A stretch of DNA of 64,000 nt from Clostridium_AW malenominatum. Its GTDB lineage: Bacteria; Bacillota; Clostridia; Clostridiales; Clostridiaceae. Location: NCBI RefSeq assembly GCF_039521365.1, contig NZ_BAAACF010000012.1, positions 124,001 to 188,000 of the forward strand. Direction: 5' to 3'. Position numbers and translations under genes: made by a program. This document shows positions 8,750-17,058 of the stretch, piece by piece; the stretch's first letter is position 1; each line of letters begins with the position of its first letter. The notes beneath the pieces are model-generated. The model was not told where the DNA came from, did not search any database, and saw only the letters and a program-made list of their open reading frames with translations.

Positions 8750-9263
8750 AAACTTTTGCCCCCAAACTTATTTGAATTTTTGCAAGCATACCTGTCTTGC
8801 GTAACGCTATGAGAAAAACAAATGCAATGATTCCTCCAATTAGTGTTCCGCTAATAAAAGAAGGAACATAGAACATCCATGTAAGCCCTGTTCTGCCCCA
8901 GATAAATGTCATTACAGGATAGGAAAGGATTGCTCCAACAATACCAGTTCCTATAACCTCACCTATAACAGCACAAATCAACTTACCCTTAGATGCTCTG
9001 TAAAAAACCCCTGACAAAATGGCGCCAAAAACTGCTCCTGTTAGTGCTAGCGGTGGAATTCCCATGAAAAACATTCTTATCACACCAATCAATGTAGCGC
9101 AAAGCAATGAATACCATGGACCAAGGAGAACAGAACATAATATGTTAATAAAATGAGCCATAGGGCACATTCCTTCAATACGAAGAATAGGTGAGATTAC
9201 TACTCCCATTGCCACCATCATTGCTAACATAAGTTTTCTTAATAATTTAGATCTTTTTTCCAT
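8694..9263 (-). CDS. thiW: ThiW, thiazole-specific ECF transporter S component
   Basis: A 189-residue integral membrane protein with five or six hydrophobic segments. The N-terminal GVVISPILRIEGMCPMAHF and SVLLGPWYSLLCATLIG are typical of the ThiW S component, which binds hydroxyethylthiazole for a shared ECF energizing module. It is first in the thi operon, with GGGAGGTAATTTGTT before the ATG, and its 3' end overlaps thiM by 56 bp. No ECF ATPase or T component lies beside it, as expected for a group II ECF system. Confidence 0.92.
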   Translation of the reverse strand: MEKRSKLLRKLMLAMMVAMGVVISPILRIEGMCPMAHFINILCSVLLGPWYSLLCATLIGVIRMFFMGIPPLALTGAVFGAILSGVFYRASKGKLICAVIGEVIGTGIVGAILSYPVMTFIWGRTGLTWMFYVPSFISGTLIGGIIAFVFLIALRKTGMLAKIQISLGAKVYDKSEADNKQPIANKTEC

Positions 9264-9349
9264 AACAAATTACCTCCCTAATAGTACTTATTTATGGAAT
9301 ATACCATATAGGAAATAAATACCATCAAAGAGGCGTGTTTTTAACGTAA

Positions 9350-9445
9350 CTAAATAGCAATTTCCTATATAGCATAAGCCATACTGGTCGGTCGAAACTT
9401 AAAAGCTTCCTCTCAGCTTGAAACACAAGCTCCCTCGCTATTTAG
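9350..9445 (-). other. Decayed second THI-like element in the thi leader
   Basis: On the minus strand the sequence GGAGCTTG...AAGCTGAGAGGAAGCTT...TTCGACC closely copies the 5' half of the intact TPP riboswitch upstream, but the 3' half lacks a good CTGAT..GGATAATGCC. CTAAATAGC and GCTATTTAG close the whole element with a perfect 9-bp stem. It may be a degenerate tandem riboswitch or a fold with another role. Confidence 0.5.
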
Positions 9446-9449
9446 TTGT

Positions 9450-9494
9450 CTTGGTGCTACGTAGTCGCAGGGCGCTCCCCCTTCGTCTACCAAG
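9450..9494 (-). other. GC-rich hairpin of unknown role in the thi leader
   Basis: This 45-nt stretch is about 62% GC in an AT-rich region. Ends CTTGG and CCAAG are complementary, and inside them GTAG, CG and AGGG blocks pair with CTAC, CG and CCCT with two 1x1 mismatches. It does not match a riboswitch that I know. Confidence 0.4.
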
Positions 9495-9516
9495 GATATT
9501 AATTCCTCAAAGCAAT

Positions 9517-9553
9517 AAAAAATGGGATACACCGCATAAGGCATATCCCATTT
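9517..9553 (-). terminator. Terminator of the TPP riboswitch
   Basis: On the minus strand AAATGGGATA and TATCCCATTT flank a 14-nt loop and are followed by six T. It lies about 45 nt after the TPP aptamer, the normal place for the expression platform. Confidence 0.85.
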
Positions 9554-9596
9554 ATACTCACAAAATTCATAAATAAACAGTATAAACTAAATATTC

Positions 9597-9672
9597 ACCT
9601 ACGTCGGCATTATCCGAATCAGGTTATGGGTCGAAGCCAAACTTCCTCTCAGCCTGCAATGCAAGCTCCCCT
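9597..9672 (-). promoter_or_regulatory. TPP (THI-box) riboswitch aptamer
   Basis: Minus-strand sequence shows GGGGAGC, GCTGAGAGGAAG, then ACCTGATTCGGATAATGCCG and AGG, the conserved pieces of the thiamine pyrophosphate aptamer in the right order. It controls thiW-thiM-thiE, all thiamine-salvage genes. A terminator follows at 9517-9553. Confidence 0.96.
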
Positions 9673-9679
9673 TTTTTAA

Positions 9680-9708
9680 ATTGTATCATACAGATTTACT
9701 AAGTACAA
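9680..9708 (-). promoter_or_regulatory. Promoter of the thi operon
   Basis: TTGTAC (9703-9708) and TACAAT (9680-9685) on the minus strand have 17-bp spacing and put the start a few bases before the TPP aptamer. Confidence 0.65.
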
Positions 9709-9719
9709 TAAATTTTTAC

Positions 9720-11444
9720 TTACTGAACTGAATGTAATTTTCCCATTATAACTTCTTCCATTACTTTCAACTTATTTTGGCTTTCCTCTAAAGTTTTTCC
9801 TTTAGAATACATATAAATCTTTATCTTTGGCTCAGTTCCTGATGGTCTAACTGCATACCAGGAACCGTCATCTAAGTAGAACTTTAGTACGTCAGATTTT
9901 GGTATATCACTATCTTTTTCTTCTCCTGATACCAAATCCCATACCTTTCCTATTTCTAAATCTACATATTTAGTTAATTTAGCATCTCCTAAAACTTTTG
10001 GGAACTCTTCTCTATATACTTTCATCATTCTAGCTATTCTTCCCTGTCCTTCAATTCCCTCTAAAACTAAGGATATTAAATTTTCTCTATAGTATCCAAA
10101 CTCTTCATAAACTTCATTTAGCACATCTATTAAAGTTTTTCCTATGCTTTTATAGTAAGCTGCAGCTTCACAAAGTAGCATGGAGGATATTACCCCATCC
10201 TTATCCTTAACAAAGTCTCCTGCTACATATCCTATACTTTCTTCATATCCAAAGATGAATTTACCTTTACTATCTCTTTCTAATTCATTTGCCTTGCCAC
10301 AAATGTTTTTGAATCCAGTTAGAGCATCATAGGTTTCCACACCATACTTTGCAGCTATAGCCTTACCTAAGTCCCCAGTAACAACAGATTTAACTATGAA
10401 TGGATTTTTAGGAAGATTTCCTGTATCCTTCATACCTTCTACTATGTATTTAATTAAAATTGCCCCTGTTTGGTTTCCGTTAAAAGCTAGATATTCACCA
10501 TTATTATCTTTAACCATTATGGCCAATCTATCACAATCAGGGTCTGTTGCTATTAAAAGTTCAGCATTAACTTTCTTTCCTAAAGATTCAGCATATTTAA
10601 AAGCCTTCACATCCTCTGGATTTGGATATCCTACAGTAGTAAAGTCTGGATCTGGATTTTCCTGCTCTGGCACCACATAAATATTTTTGAAACCTCTTTC
10701 ACTAAGCACCCTTCTCACAGGAACATTTCCCGTTCCGTTTAAAGGAGTATAAACTATATTAATATCTTTATCTATATCTTCTCTTAAGCTTAAGCTCTTT
10801 ACCTTTTCTATATATTCATCATCTATTTCTTTTCCAAGGATCACCAAAAGACCTTTAGCCTTTGCTTCCTCTTCAGAAATCAGTTTTATTTCATTAAAAT
10901 CCTTAATATTATTTATATTTTCTGTAATAGGATTAGCAATGCTTGACAAAATTTGAGCTCCATCTTCCCAGTAAACCTTATATCCATTATAATCTCTTGG
11001 ATTGTGGCTAGCTGTTACAACTATTCCAGATATGGTATTTAACCTTCTCACCGTATAGGAAAGCTCTGGAGTAGGTCTTAGTCCTTCAAATAAATACGCC
11101 TTTATTCCATTAGCTGCTAATACTAAAGCTGCAGTTTTAGCAAATAAATCTGAATAATGTCTGCAATCGTAGGCTATAGCAACTCCTCTATTCATGGCTT
11201 CTTTGCCATTCTCCACTATAAAATTAGCAAGCCCTTGTGTAACCTGAGCTATTATGTACTTATTCATTCTATTTGTTCCAGCAGCAATCTTACCCCTTAA
11301 TCCTGCTGTTCCAAACTCTAGACTTCTATAAAATCTATCTTCTATTTCCTTGGTATTTCCCTTTAAACCTCTTAATTCTTCCCTAGTTTCTTCGTCAAAG
11401 TAGTCATTATTTAACCATTCTTCATAAACCTTCATATAATCCAT
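9720..11444 (-). CDS. pgcA: Alpha-phosphoglucomutase (phosphohexomutase family)
   Basis: It interconverts glucose 1- and 6-phosphate. The 574-residue protein has the catalytic phosphoserine loop TASHNPRDYNGYK (about residue 145), metal loop ATDPDCDRLAI, sugar loop GYEESIGY and phosphate-binding RPSGTEPKIK near the C-terminus. Length matches Bacillus PgcA. ATG at 11444 is chosen because AAGGGGAG stands 8 bp before it; an upstream in-frame codon at 11483 falls within a hairpin. Single gene, just downstream of the cobalamin operon on the same strand. Confidence 0.95.
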   Translation of the reverse strand: MDYMKVYEEWLNNDYFDEETREELRGLKGNTKEIEDRFYRSLEFGTAGLRGKIAAGTNRMNKYIIAQVTQGLANFIVENGKEAMNRGVAIAYDCRHYSDLFAKTAALVLAANGIKAYLFEGLRPTPELSYTVRRLNTISGIVVTASHNPRDYNGYKVYWEDGAQILSSIANPITENINNIKDFNEIKLISEEEAKAKGLLVILGKEIDDEYIEKVKSLSLREDIDKDINIVYTPLNGTGNVPVRRVLSERGFKNIYVVPEQENPDPDFTTVGYPNPEDVKAFKYAESLGKKVNAELLIATDPDCDRLAIMVKDNNGEYLAFNGNQTGAILIKYIVEGMKDTGNLPKNPFIVKSVVTGDLGKAIAAKYGVETYDALTGFKNICGKANELERDSKGKFIFGYEESIGYVAGDFVKDKDGVISSMLLCEAAAYYKSIGKTLIDVLNEVYEEFGYYRENLISLVLEGIEGQGRIARMMKVYREEFPKVLGDAKLTKYVDLEIGKVWDLVSGEEKDSDIPKSDVLKFYLDDGSWYAVRPSGTEPKIKIYMYSKGKTLEESQNKLKVMEEVIMGKLHSVQ

Positions 11445-11484
11445 ATAAGTTTCTCCCCTTTCTAATAATCCACTAGAACACAAA

Positions 11485-11513
11485 GACTTTGTCTCAAAAT
11501 TTAAGACAAAGTC
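11485..11513 (-). terminator. Probable terminator of the cobalamin operon
   Basis: GACTTTGTCT (11485-11494) and AGACAAAGTC (11504-11513) form a 10-bp stem immediately after the last small ORF. The following minus-strand sequence CTTTGTGTT is only partly T-rich, so some read-through into pgcA is possible. Confidence 0.6.
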
Positions 11514-11526
11514 AATATGTTATTAT

Positions 11527-11781
11527 TTATTTAACCAACACGTAAGTATAATAGATAATATTTATTATTTGAAATACCACAAGTATCCCAACAAATAAAT
11601 TAAGTCTATTTGTATGCATTTTTTCTTTTACAAATATATATAAGAATGGAATAGCTAGCAGTATGCTACCAATAGTAAGTATAAGCCTTACATTTGACTG
11701 TGGTGGATAACTTTTTGCTATTATAGTTAAAAAAGTTATTATCCCAAATAAAAAAGTTGCTATTCTCTGTTTATCCTTCAT
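11527..11781 (-). CDS. Small membrane protein of unknown function at the end of the cobalamin operon
   Basis: An 84-residue protein with three hydrophobic segments at about 8-22, 32-50 and 62-82. AGAGGATTAAATA precedes the ATG. It follows cobO by 11 bp, so it is co-transcribed with the cobalamin genes. I do not recognise the family, and cotranscription alone does not prove a corrinoid role. Confidence 0.65.
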   Translation of the reverse strand: MKDKQRIATFLFGIITFLTIIAKSYPPQSNVRLILTIGSILLAIPFLYIFVKEKMHTNRLNLFVGILVVFQIINIIYYTYVLVK

Positions 11782-11792
11782 TATTTAATCCT

Positions 11793-12311
11793 CTAGCTTT
11801 CTATTCCTTTACGAGCAGGCACTCCTTGAGTATAGTAGTGTTTAATTTCTCTCATTTCAGTAACTAAATCTGCTCTTTCAATTATTTCTGGTGCAGCATA
11901 TCTTCCTGTTAAAATTACTTCTGTCTTTTCTGGTTTTTTATCTAAAAGTTCTAAAACTTCTTGTACTGTAAATAATTCATAAAATAAAGCTATGTTTATT
12001 TCATCAAATACTACTACATCATACTCTCCAGAAGTTAAAACTTCTTCCGCTCTTTTTAAGCCTTTTCTTGCTTCTTCAATATCCGCTTTTGTTGGCTTTC
12101 CAAATATAAAAGAGTTTCTACCAAACTGTTCCATTTCAAAATTTGGTAAAATCTTTACAGCTTCAAGTTCGCTATATTTCATTCCCTTTGTAAATTGTCC
12201 GAAGAATACTTTTTTTCCTGCACAAACTGCTCTTAAGGATAAACCTAGAGATGCAGTAGTTTTTCCCTTGCCGTTACCGGTATAAACCTGTATATATCCC
12301 TTATTGTCCAT
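11793..12311 (-). CDS. cobO: Cob(I)yrinic acid a,c-diamide adenosyltransferase (CobO/BtuR type)
   Basis: This enzyme transfers the adenosyl group of ATP to the Co(I) corrin. The 172-residue protein starts with the modified P-loop VYTGNGKGKTTASLG and has VVFDEINIALFYELF and LTGRYAAPEIIERADLVTEMR, the CobA family core. It lies 86 bp downstream of cbiK, near the distal end of the B12 operon. GAAGGGATTTTTT precedes the ATG. Confidence 0.95.
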   Translation of the reverse strand: MDNKGYIQVYTGNGKGKTTASLGLSLRAVCAGKKVFFGQFTKGMKYSELEAVKILPNFEMEQFGRNSFIFGKPTKADIEEARKGLKRAEEVLTSGEYDVVVFDEINIALFYELFTVQEVLELLDKKPEKTEVILTGRYAAPEIIERADLVTEMREIKHYYTQGVPARKGIES

Positions 12312-12397
12312 AAAAAATCCCTTCTTTCGAAAAATTTTATTCTTTCGCTACTCGTAAACGATTATATCACAAAATTCATTTATTTTCTATTACAATA

Positions 12398-13207
12398 TTA
12401 TTCTGCCCTTAATGGGTTGCCCTCGATGGAGTCTTCTAAGTGGTTTATAAATTTATCCTGTATTGCTTTATTTTCTCCAAGTCCGCGAAGATATATGTTT
12501 ACTTTATAACCTTCTTCTTCAAGAATACTTTTCCATGAATCCTCTTCTTCTCCTGCCATATCGTTTATAGCATGGTCTCCAGCTACTAACATAAGAGGCA
12601 TTAATGTTATCTCTTTTATGCCTTTTTCTTTTAGGTTAGGCAATATAACGTCTAACTCTGGGAATCCTTCTACATTGGCTATAATAACATTTTCTAAACC
12701 TTCATCATTAATTATATATTGTAGCTGAGAATAACAAGCATTAGCAGGATGAGTACTTCCATGTCCCATAAAGACTACAGCATGATTATCCTCTCTTTGA
12801 GGAATTTGATTTTTAAGAGCTTCTACCACTTCATGGTAGTCCTTTTCTCTATAAAGTAACGGTCTTCCAAGAACTAATTTTTTAAAAGATTTTCTTTTCT
12901 TGTGAACCGCAAGCTTTATATCATCATACTCTTCTCCAGGTATTATATGTAAGGTTTGAACATAAACCTCTTCAAAACCATCATTAATCATTCTCTCTAA
13001 AGCTTCCTCTGTGTTGTCAATAAATATATTATCTCTCTTTTTTAATTTATTTATTATCATTCCTGAAGTAAAAGCTCTTCTTACTTCGTATTCTGTAAAT
13101 TCATCTCTAACTCTATTTTCTATAGCTTCAATTGTAACCTTTCTAGTTTCTGGGTAGCTTGTTCCAAAGCTCACTACCAATATACCTTTTTTAGTCACAT
13201 ATTTCAC
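12398..13207 (-). CDS. cbiK: Sirohydrochlorin cobaltochelatase
   Basis: CbiK inserts cobalt into sirohydrochlorin, the committed step of the early-cobalt pathway. At 269 residues it has the class II chelatase fold: GILVVSFGTSYPETRK at the N-terminus, VQTLHIIPGEEYDD (metal-site histidine) and VVFMGHGSTHPAN, LMPLMLVAGDHAINDMAGEE (second histidine). The start is GTG at 13207, overlapping the cblS stop by 4 bp (GTGA), a sign of coupled translation. No signal peptide is present, so it acts in the cytoplasm. Confidence 0.95.
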   Translation of the reverse strand: MKYVTKKGILVVSFGTSYPETRKVTIEAIENRVRDEFTEYEVRRAFTSGMIINKLKKRDNIFIDNTEEALERMINDGFEEVYVQTLHIIPGEEYDDIKLAVHKKRKSFKKLVLGRPLLYREKDYHEVVEALKNQIPQREDNHAVVFMGHGSTHPANACYSQLQYIINDEGLENVIIANVEGFPELDVILPNLKEKGIKEITLMPLMLVAGDHAINDMAGEEEDSWKSILEEEGYKVNIYLRGLGENKAIQDKFINHLEDSIEGNPLRAE

Positions 13208-13950
13208 CCTTTCAATTTTAGTTTTCCTATTAATTTCATTCTCTTCATAAGTTTTAATTCTTCATAAGCATCCTCACTTAAAGCAGCTATCAATACCGTT
13301 GCTGGTCCACAGGTTTTATGTAAGTCAATATAGATATCTTCTACTAAAGTTAATTCCATGTCATTATTTTTAGCTAAAAGTTCCCCTTCATAAAGTACTC
13401 CTTTTGATCCAACAGGCACAATTTCATAAACTTCATTATGAGCTAAAAGCTTATATAAATCTGAATAATCCGCTATGTCTTCATCCTTTTTGTTTAAGTT
13501 TATTTCCCCTCCAACTTTAGGAATTCCAATAGACACAACCATGGCTTCTTCTTTTACATTGTTTACTCTTAAGGAATTGTTAGCAATACCCACTACTGTT
13601 ATTCCTATCCCTGTAGAACTAGTCTTAAAGTTTTCTTCAGTGCTACCATTTAAGGCTACAGAGCTAATCCCTGCTTGGTGTAATTCTTCTTCTATTCCCT
13701 TTATTATCTCTCTTCCCGTTGGCTCCATCTCGTTACATACTGCATTAGTTATGGAAATAACCTCTGCTCCTGAAGCTAACACTTCCATTAGGGCTACTCT
13801 TAAAGCAAACTTTCCTACAATTGCTGTAGGAACCTTAAAAACATCCCCTTCTTTCATTCCTATACTTCCAGAGCTATCGCAAGCAATAACCATGGTTTTA
13901 TTTTTTTCTATGTCTACAAGGGTTAAATCCCTTACTTTATCTATTTTCAT
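13204..13950 (-). CDS. cblS: CblS-like alpha-ribazole kinase (AIR synthase/PurM-related fold)
   Basis: A 248-residue protein with the PurM-type N-terminal nucleotide-binding region: VIACDSSGSIG near residue 23, GKFALRVALMEVLASGAEVI and the glycine-rich STGIGITVVGIA. Proteins of this type next to CblT are known to phosphorylate alpha-ribazole to the 5'-phosphate, giving CobS its substrate without CobT. Its neighbour cblT encodes the matching ECF-type membrane protein and overlaps it by 14 bp, which supports the assignment. An alternative is an uncharacterised AIR-synthase-like protein. Confidence 0.72.
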   Translation of the reverse strand: MKIDKVRDLTLVDIEKNKTMVIACDSSGSIGMKEGDVFKVPTAIVGKFALRVALMEVLASGAEVISITNAVCNEMEPTGREIIKGIEEELHQAGISSVALNGSTEENFKTSSTGIGITVVGIANNSLRVNNVKEEAMVVSIGIPKVGGEINLNKKDEDIADYSDLYKLLAHNEVYEIVPVGSKGVLYEGELLAKNNDMELTLVEDIYIDLHKTCGPATVLIAALSEDAYEELKLMKRMKLIGKLKLKG

Positions 13951-14443
13951 AATTCTTCAAACTCCTCGGTAATAATTTATAAACTACTAAAGCTACTAAT
14001 GCATTTATACCTGCTATTAAGGATAATATAGGAAGAAAGCCTAATATTCCCACTTTTCCCATTACAGGTAATAATAATGGCGTTAAAACTAATAGTGTTA
14101 AAGGACCATTGATTGCAACACCTACTATAGTTGATAATATTATCGCTAATAAATTATTACTCCTATTCAAGAACTTATAAACTAATCCAAAGGCTATCAT
14201 GGTAACAGCCATGCCACCCATGGTAATTAAATGAACTGGTAAGGATAAAGGGAAGCCACTAGTTAGAGCTGTTAAAAAGTGACCCATAGCTCCTATTATT
14301 CCTCCGTAAACTGGTCCTAATAATAATGACCCTAAAAATGCTGGCATGGAATCAAAGGCTATTGTTCCCATTACTTTTACATTTGCTCCTACAAAAGATA
14401 AGGCTATAAATAAAGCAGTTAATACTAGATTTTTTGTTTTCAT
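13937..14443 (-). CDS. cblT: CblT-like alpha-ribazole ECF transporter S component
   Basis: A 168-residue membrane protein with about five hydrophobic helices and the ECF S-component layout: LVLTALFIALSFVGANVKV, then FLGSLLLGPVYGGIIGAMGHFLTAL, a segment typical of these binding subunits. Its pairing with a CblS-like kinase in a cobalamin operon indicates uptake of alpha-ribazole. AGGAGGAATATCAT precedes the ATG. The energizing ECF module is not encoded in the window. Confidence 0.75.
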   Translation of the reverse strand: MKTKNLVLTALFIALSFVGANVKVMGTIAFDSMPAFLGSLLLGPVYGGIIGAMGHFLTALTSGFPLSLPVHLITMGGMAVTMIAFGLVYKFLNRSNNLLAIILSTIVGVAINGPLTLLVLTPLLLPVMGKVGILGFLPILSLIAGINALVALVVYKLLPRSLKNYENR

Positions 14444-14537
14444 ATGATATTCCTCCTAATGTTTGTATAACTATTAATAAATCTAAATAGCCTATCTATA
14501 AACCATTGCCGCACATTTTTATTAAACAACTCCTTGC

Positions 14538-15299
14538 TTAGTTATTTATTATATATTTAATCAATTCTTCTTTATTTTTATACACTCTATGATAGTTAAT
14601 TTCTTTTCTATATATAACAAATACATATATTCCTTCATCTAGGGCCGCTGAAATTTTCTCCTCTGTTCCACCCTCAGTTCCACTATCCTTCATTATAATA
14701 GCTTTTGCATTATAATTTTTAATAAAAGCTCTATTTAATTCGTAGTTAACTGGCCCCTTCATAGCTACTATATCTTCAAGATTTATTCCTAAATCATAAC
14801 ATTCTTCCATAACCTTTAGTGAAGGCAACACCCTATGAATCATCCTATTGTTTATCCCTAAGGATAGTAACTTAGGTAAGTTTCTACTACCGGTGGTGTT
14901 TAAAATATTTCCTTCTATAGAAGAAAGTTTCTCATAAAGCTCACTATAATCTTCCACTAACACTACTTTGTCACAGTTTAAAAATTTATCTACTACACTT
15001 TCTCTTTCATATCTTATATATTCTATAGATATCCTCTGGCATACCTCCATAAGATTCTTGCTTACTTCTGTAGCGTAGGGATGAGTAGCATCAATTACTT
15101 TATCTATATTATGTTTGGTGAAAACCTCCATCATACTTTCTATATTTAATGGTGTGGTATTTAATACTTTATATTTATAGTCCTTTAAAAGCTCTCCACC
15201 ATATTCAGTAGCTGTGGAAATGAAAATATCATCTGTATACTCATTTAGCATCTCCAATATTTTTCTTCCTTCTGAAGTACCACTAATTAATGCAATCAT
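14538..15299 (-). CDS. cbiJ: Cobalt-precorrin-6A reductase
   Basis: CbiJ reduces cobalt-precorrin-6A with a nicotinamide cofactor. The 253-residue protein begins MIALISGTSEGRKILEML, the CobK/CbiJ N-terminal motif, and has VIDATHPYATEVSKNLM and a late MKDSGTEGGTEEKI. ATG at 15299 is preferred over 15353: TGGAGGATTTT stands before it, and the longer form would only overlap cbiH with unconserved residues. It follows cbiH by 16 bp. Confidence 0.93.
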   Translation of the reverse strand: MIALISGTSEGRKILEMLNEYTDDIFISTATEYGGELLKDYKYKVLNTTPLNIESMMEVFTKHNIDKVIDATHPYATEVSKNLMEVCQRISIEYIRYERESVVDKFLNCDKVVLVEDYSELYEKLSSIEGNILNTTGSRNLPKLLSLGINNRMIHRVLPSLKVMEECYDLGINLEDIVAMKGPVNYELNRAFIKNYNAKAIIMKDSGTEGGTEEKISAALDEGIYVFVIYRKEINYHRVYKNKEELIKYIINN

Positions 15300-15315
15300 A
15301 AAATCCTCCAGATTT

Positions 15316-16032
15316 TTATAGTTTATATCCTCTCGGAGTAATAAACATACCATCCTTTATATAACTTCCACTGTTTCCTATTATAACTATAGAAAACATG
15401 TCTACTATGGTGTCATCAAAGTTTTCTAATGTGGTAAGGGTAACTTCTTGCCCATCTCTTAGAGCATTTTTTACTACTCCTATTGGAGTATCCCCTTTTC
15501 TATATTTCTTTATAATATCTATACACTCTTTTAAATAGTGAGGTCTTCCATGACTTCTAGGGTTGTATAGTGAAATTATAAAATCCCCTTGGGTAGCAAG
15601 TTCCACTCTCTTTTTTATTAAATCATAAGGAGTCATTAAATCACTTAAGCTTATATTGCAATTATCATGCATTAAAGGAGATCCTAGTATTGATGCCGCT
15701 GAAGAAGATGCCGTTATTCCTGGAATTACTTCCACCTCTTCATCCTTTTTAAGCTCTAATATAAGTCCAGCCATACCATAAATTCCAGCATCTCCTGTAC
15801 TTATTATTGAAACTACTTTATCTTTAGCAAGTTCTAAAGCTTTTTCAGCTCTTTCCACTTCACTCTTCATTCCTGTTGATAAAACTTCTTTATCTTTTAT
15901 TAAAGGTTCAATAAAATCTATGTATTTTGTATATCCTACAATAACATCGCTTTCTTCAATTGCTTTTTTTGCCTTGAAGGTCATATGTTCAAATCCTCCA
16001 GGACCAATTCCTACTACATATAGTTTTCCCAA
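15316..16032 (-). CDS. cbiH: Cobalt-precorrin-3B C17-methyltransferase
   Basis: CbiH methylates C17 with S-adenosylmethionine and drives ring contraction. The 238-residue protein shows the tetrapyrrole methylase N-terminus LYVVGIGPGGFEHMT, STGDAGIYGMAGLI, EVIPGITASSSAASILGSPLMHD and LYNPRSHGRP. It lies 24 bp after cbiG. AGAAAGGTGG precedes the ATG. Confidence 0.94.
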   Translation of the reverse strand: MGKLYVVGIGPGGFEHMTFKAKKAIEESDVIVGYTKYIDFIEPLIKDKEVLSTGMKSEVERAEKALELAKDKVVSIISTGDAGIYGMAGLILELKKDEEVEVIPGITASSSAASILGSPLMHDNCNISLSDLMTPYDLIKKRVELATQGDFIISLYNPRSHGRPHYLKECIDIIKKYRKGDTPIGVVKNALRDGQEVTLTTLENFDDTIVDMFSIVIIGNSGSYIKDGMFITPRGYKL

Positions 16033-16056
16033 AATAATCCACCTTTCTTTAGTTTT

Positions 16057-17058
16057 TTAGTAAATCCCAACGGCCACCGTCATTCCATTCAATTTCAACT
16101 TCCTTATGAGCAAGGTTCCTCCTTGTAATTCTACAGAAGGTTCACATACACTCCTTACTCCTATGGTTTTTTCTACAAAGTTACTACCTTTAAATTTATA
16201 ATCTATGGCTTTAATATCTTCTATGGAAAAAATCTTTAGGGGACAGTTGAAATAATTACTTAAATCTATGATAGCCTTTTCATCTTTTTTTACTTCTACA
16301 GTTCCAATAGATTTCACAGCTTTAGGATCAAAGTCATTATCTATTAAAACCTCTAGTACAGTTTTTCTCATTTCTTCTACAGAAAAATCTTTTCTACATC
16401 CTATTCCCAGTACTATATTTTTTCTTATTAGCTTTAAAATTTTAAGTTGAGGATCTTTTATTTTTTCCTTTTCTATCCAAAAAGATTTATTTCTATTTGT
16501 TACATATACAATACCCAAAGCTCCATTAAGCTCTTCGCTATAACCTTTAGGTATTGGTATAATATTATCTTCATCATGAAAATAAACCTTTTCTCCAGCT
16601 ACCAAAAGAGAAGCTATATCTTTTGCATCCTTTAAGCAGTCTATCTCCAAATCATTTTCCTTAGCTACCATATCTGGAGCAAGAATTCCTAATCCATCTG
16701 TAGCCGTTGTAATTACCGGAACCCCGTGAATAATCTTTGATATTGTCTCCGTTAACTCATTTGCTCCACCTAAGTGGCCACTTAAAAGACTTATAACAAA
16801 CTTTCCTAGATTATCTATAGTAATTACCGCAGGGTCCTTATCCTTCCCTTTTATGTACGGAATTATGGCCCTTACGGCAATACCAGTAGATGCAATAAAA
16901 ATTACTCCACTATAGTTTTCCATAGCAGTTCTTACTGCCTCTTTAAAGCTAAAGTCCTCATCTCTTTCCTTTGAAAAAACCTTCACTGGAAGAGTTTCTT
17001 TTATTTTATCTGCAATAATATCTCCATTTTTAGTTATGGTGATAATCGCTATTTTCAT
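16057..17058 (-). CDS. cbiG: Cobalt-precorrin-5A hydrolase
   Basis: CbiG opens the lactone of cobalt-precorrin-5A and releases acetaldehyde, a step specific to the anaerobic route. At 333 residues it has the N-terminal part with FIASTGIAVRAIIPYIKGKDKDPAV and LLSGHLGGANELTE, and a C-terminal CobE-like domain with LGIGCRKD and SVCEPSVELQGG. Its 5' base abuts the cbiF stop. Both domains are complete. Confidence 0.94.
   Translation of the reverse strand: MKIAIITITKNGDIIADKIKETLPVKVFSKERDEDFSFKEAVRTAMENYSGVIFIASTGIAVRAIIPYIKGKDKDPAVITIDNLGKFVISLLSGHLGGANELTETISKIIHGVPVITTATDGLGILAPDMVAKENDLEIDCLKDAKDIASLLVAGEKVYFHDEDNIIPIPKGYSEELNGALGIVYVTNRNKSFWIEKEKIKDPQLKILKLIRKNIVLGIGCRKDFSVEEMRKTVLEVLIDNDFDPKAVKSIGTVEVKKDEKAIIDLSNYFNCPLKIFSIEDIKAIDYKFKGSNFVEKTIGVRSVCEPSVELQGGTLLIRKLKLNGMTVAVGIY

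Noticed and set aside
9450..9494. tRNA or rRNA fragment
   Set aside because: GC content is high, but no cloverleaf, no T-loop GTTCRA and no rRNA signature could be found.
13475..13972. 165-codon plus-strand frame opposite cblS
   Set aside because: It is antisense to a well-supported gene, lacks a ribosome site and has no recognisable domain.
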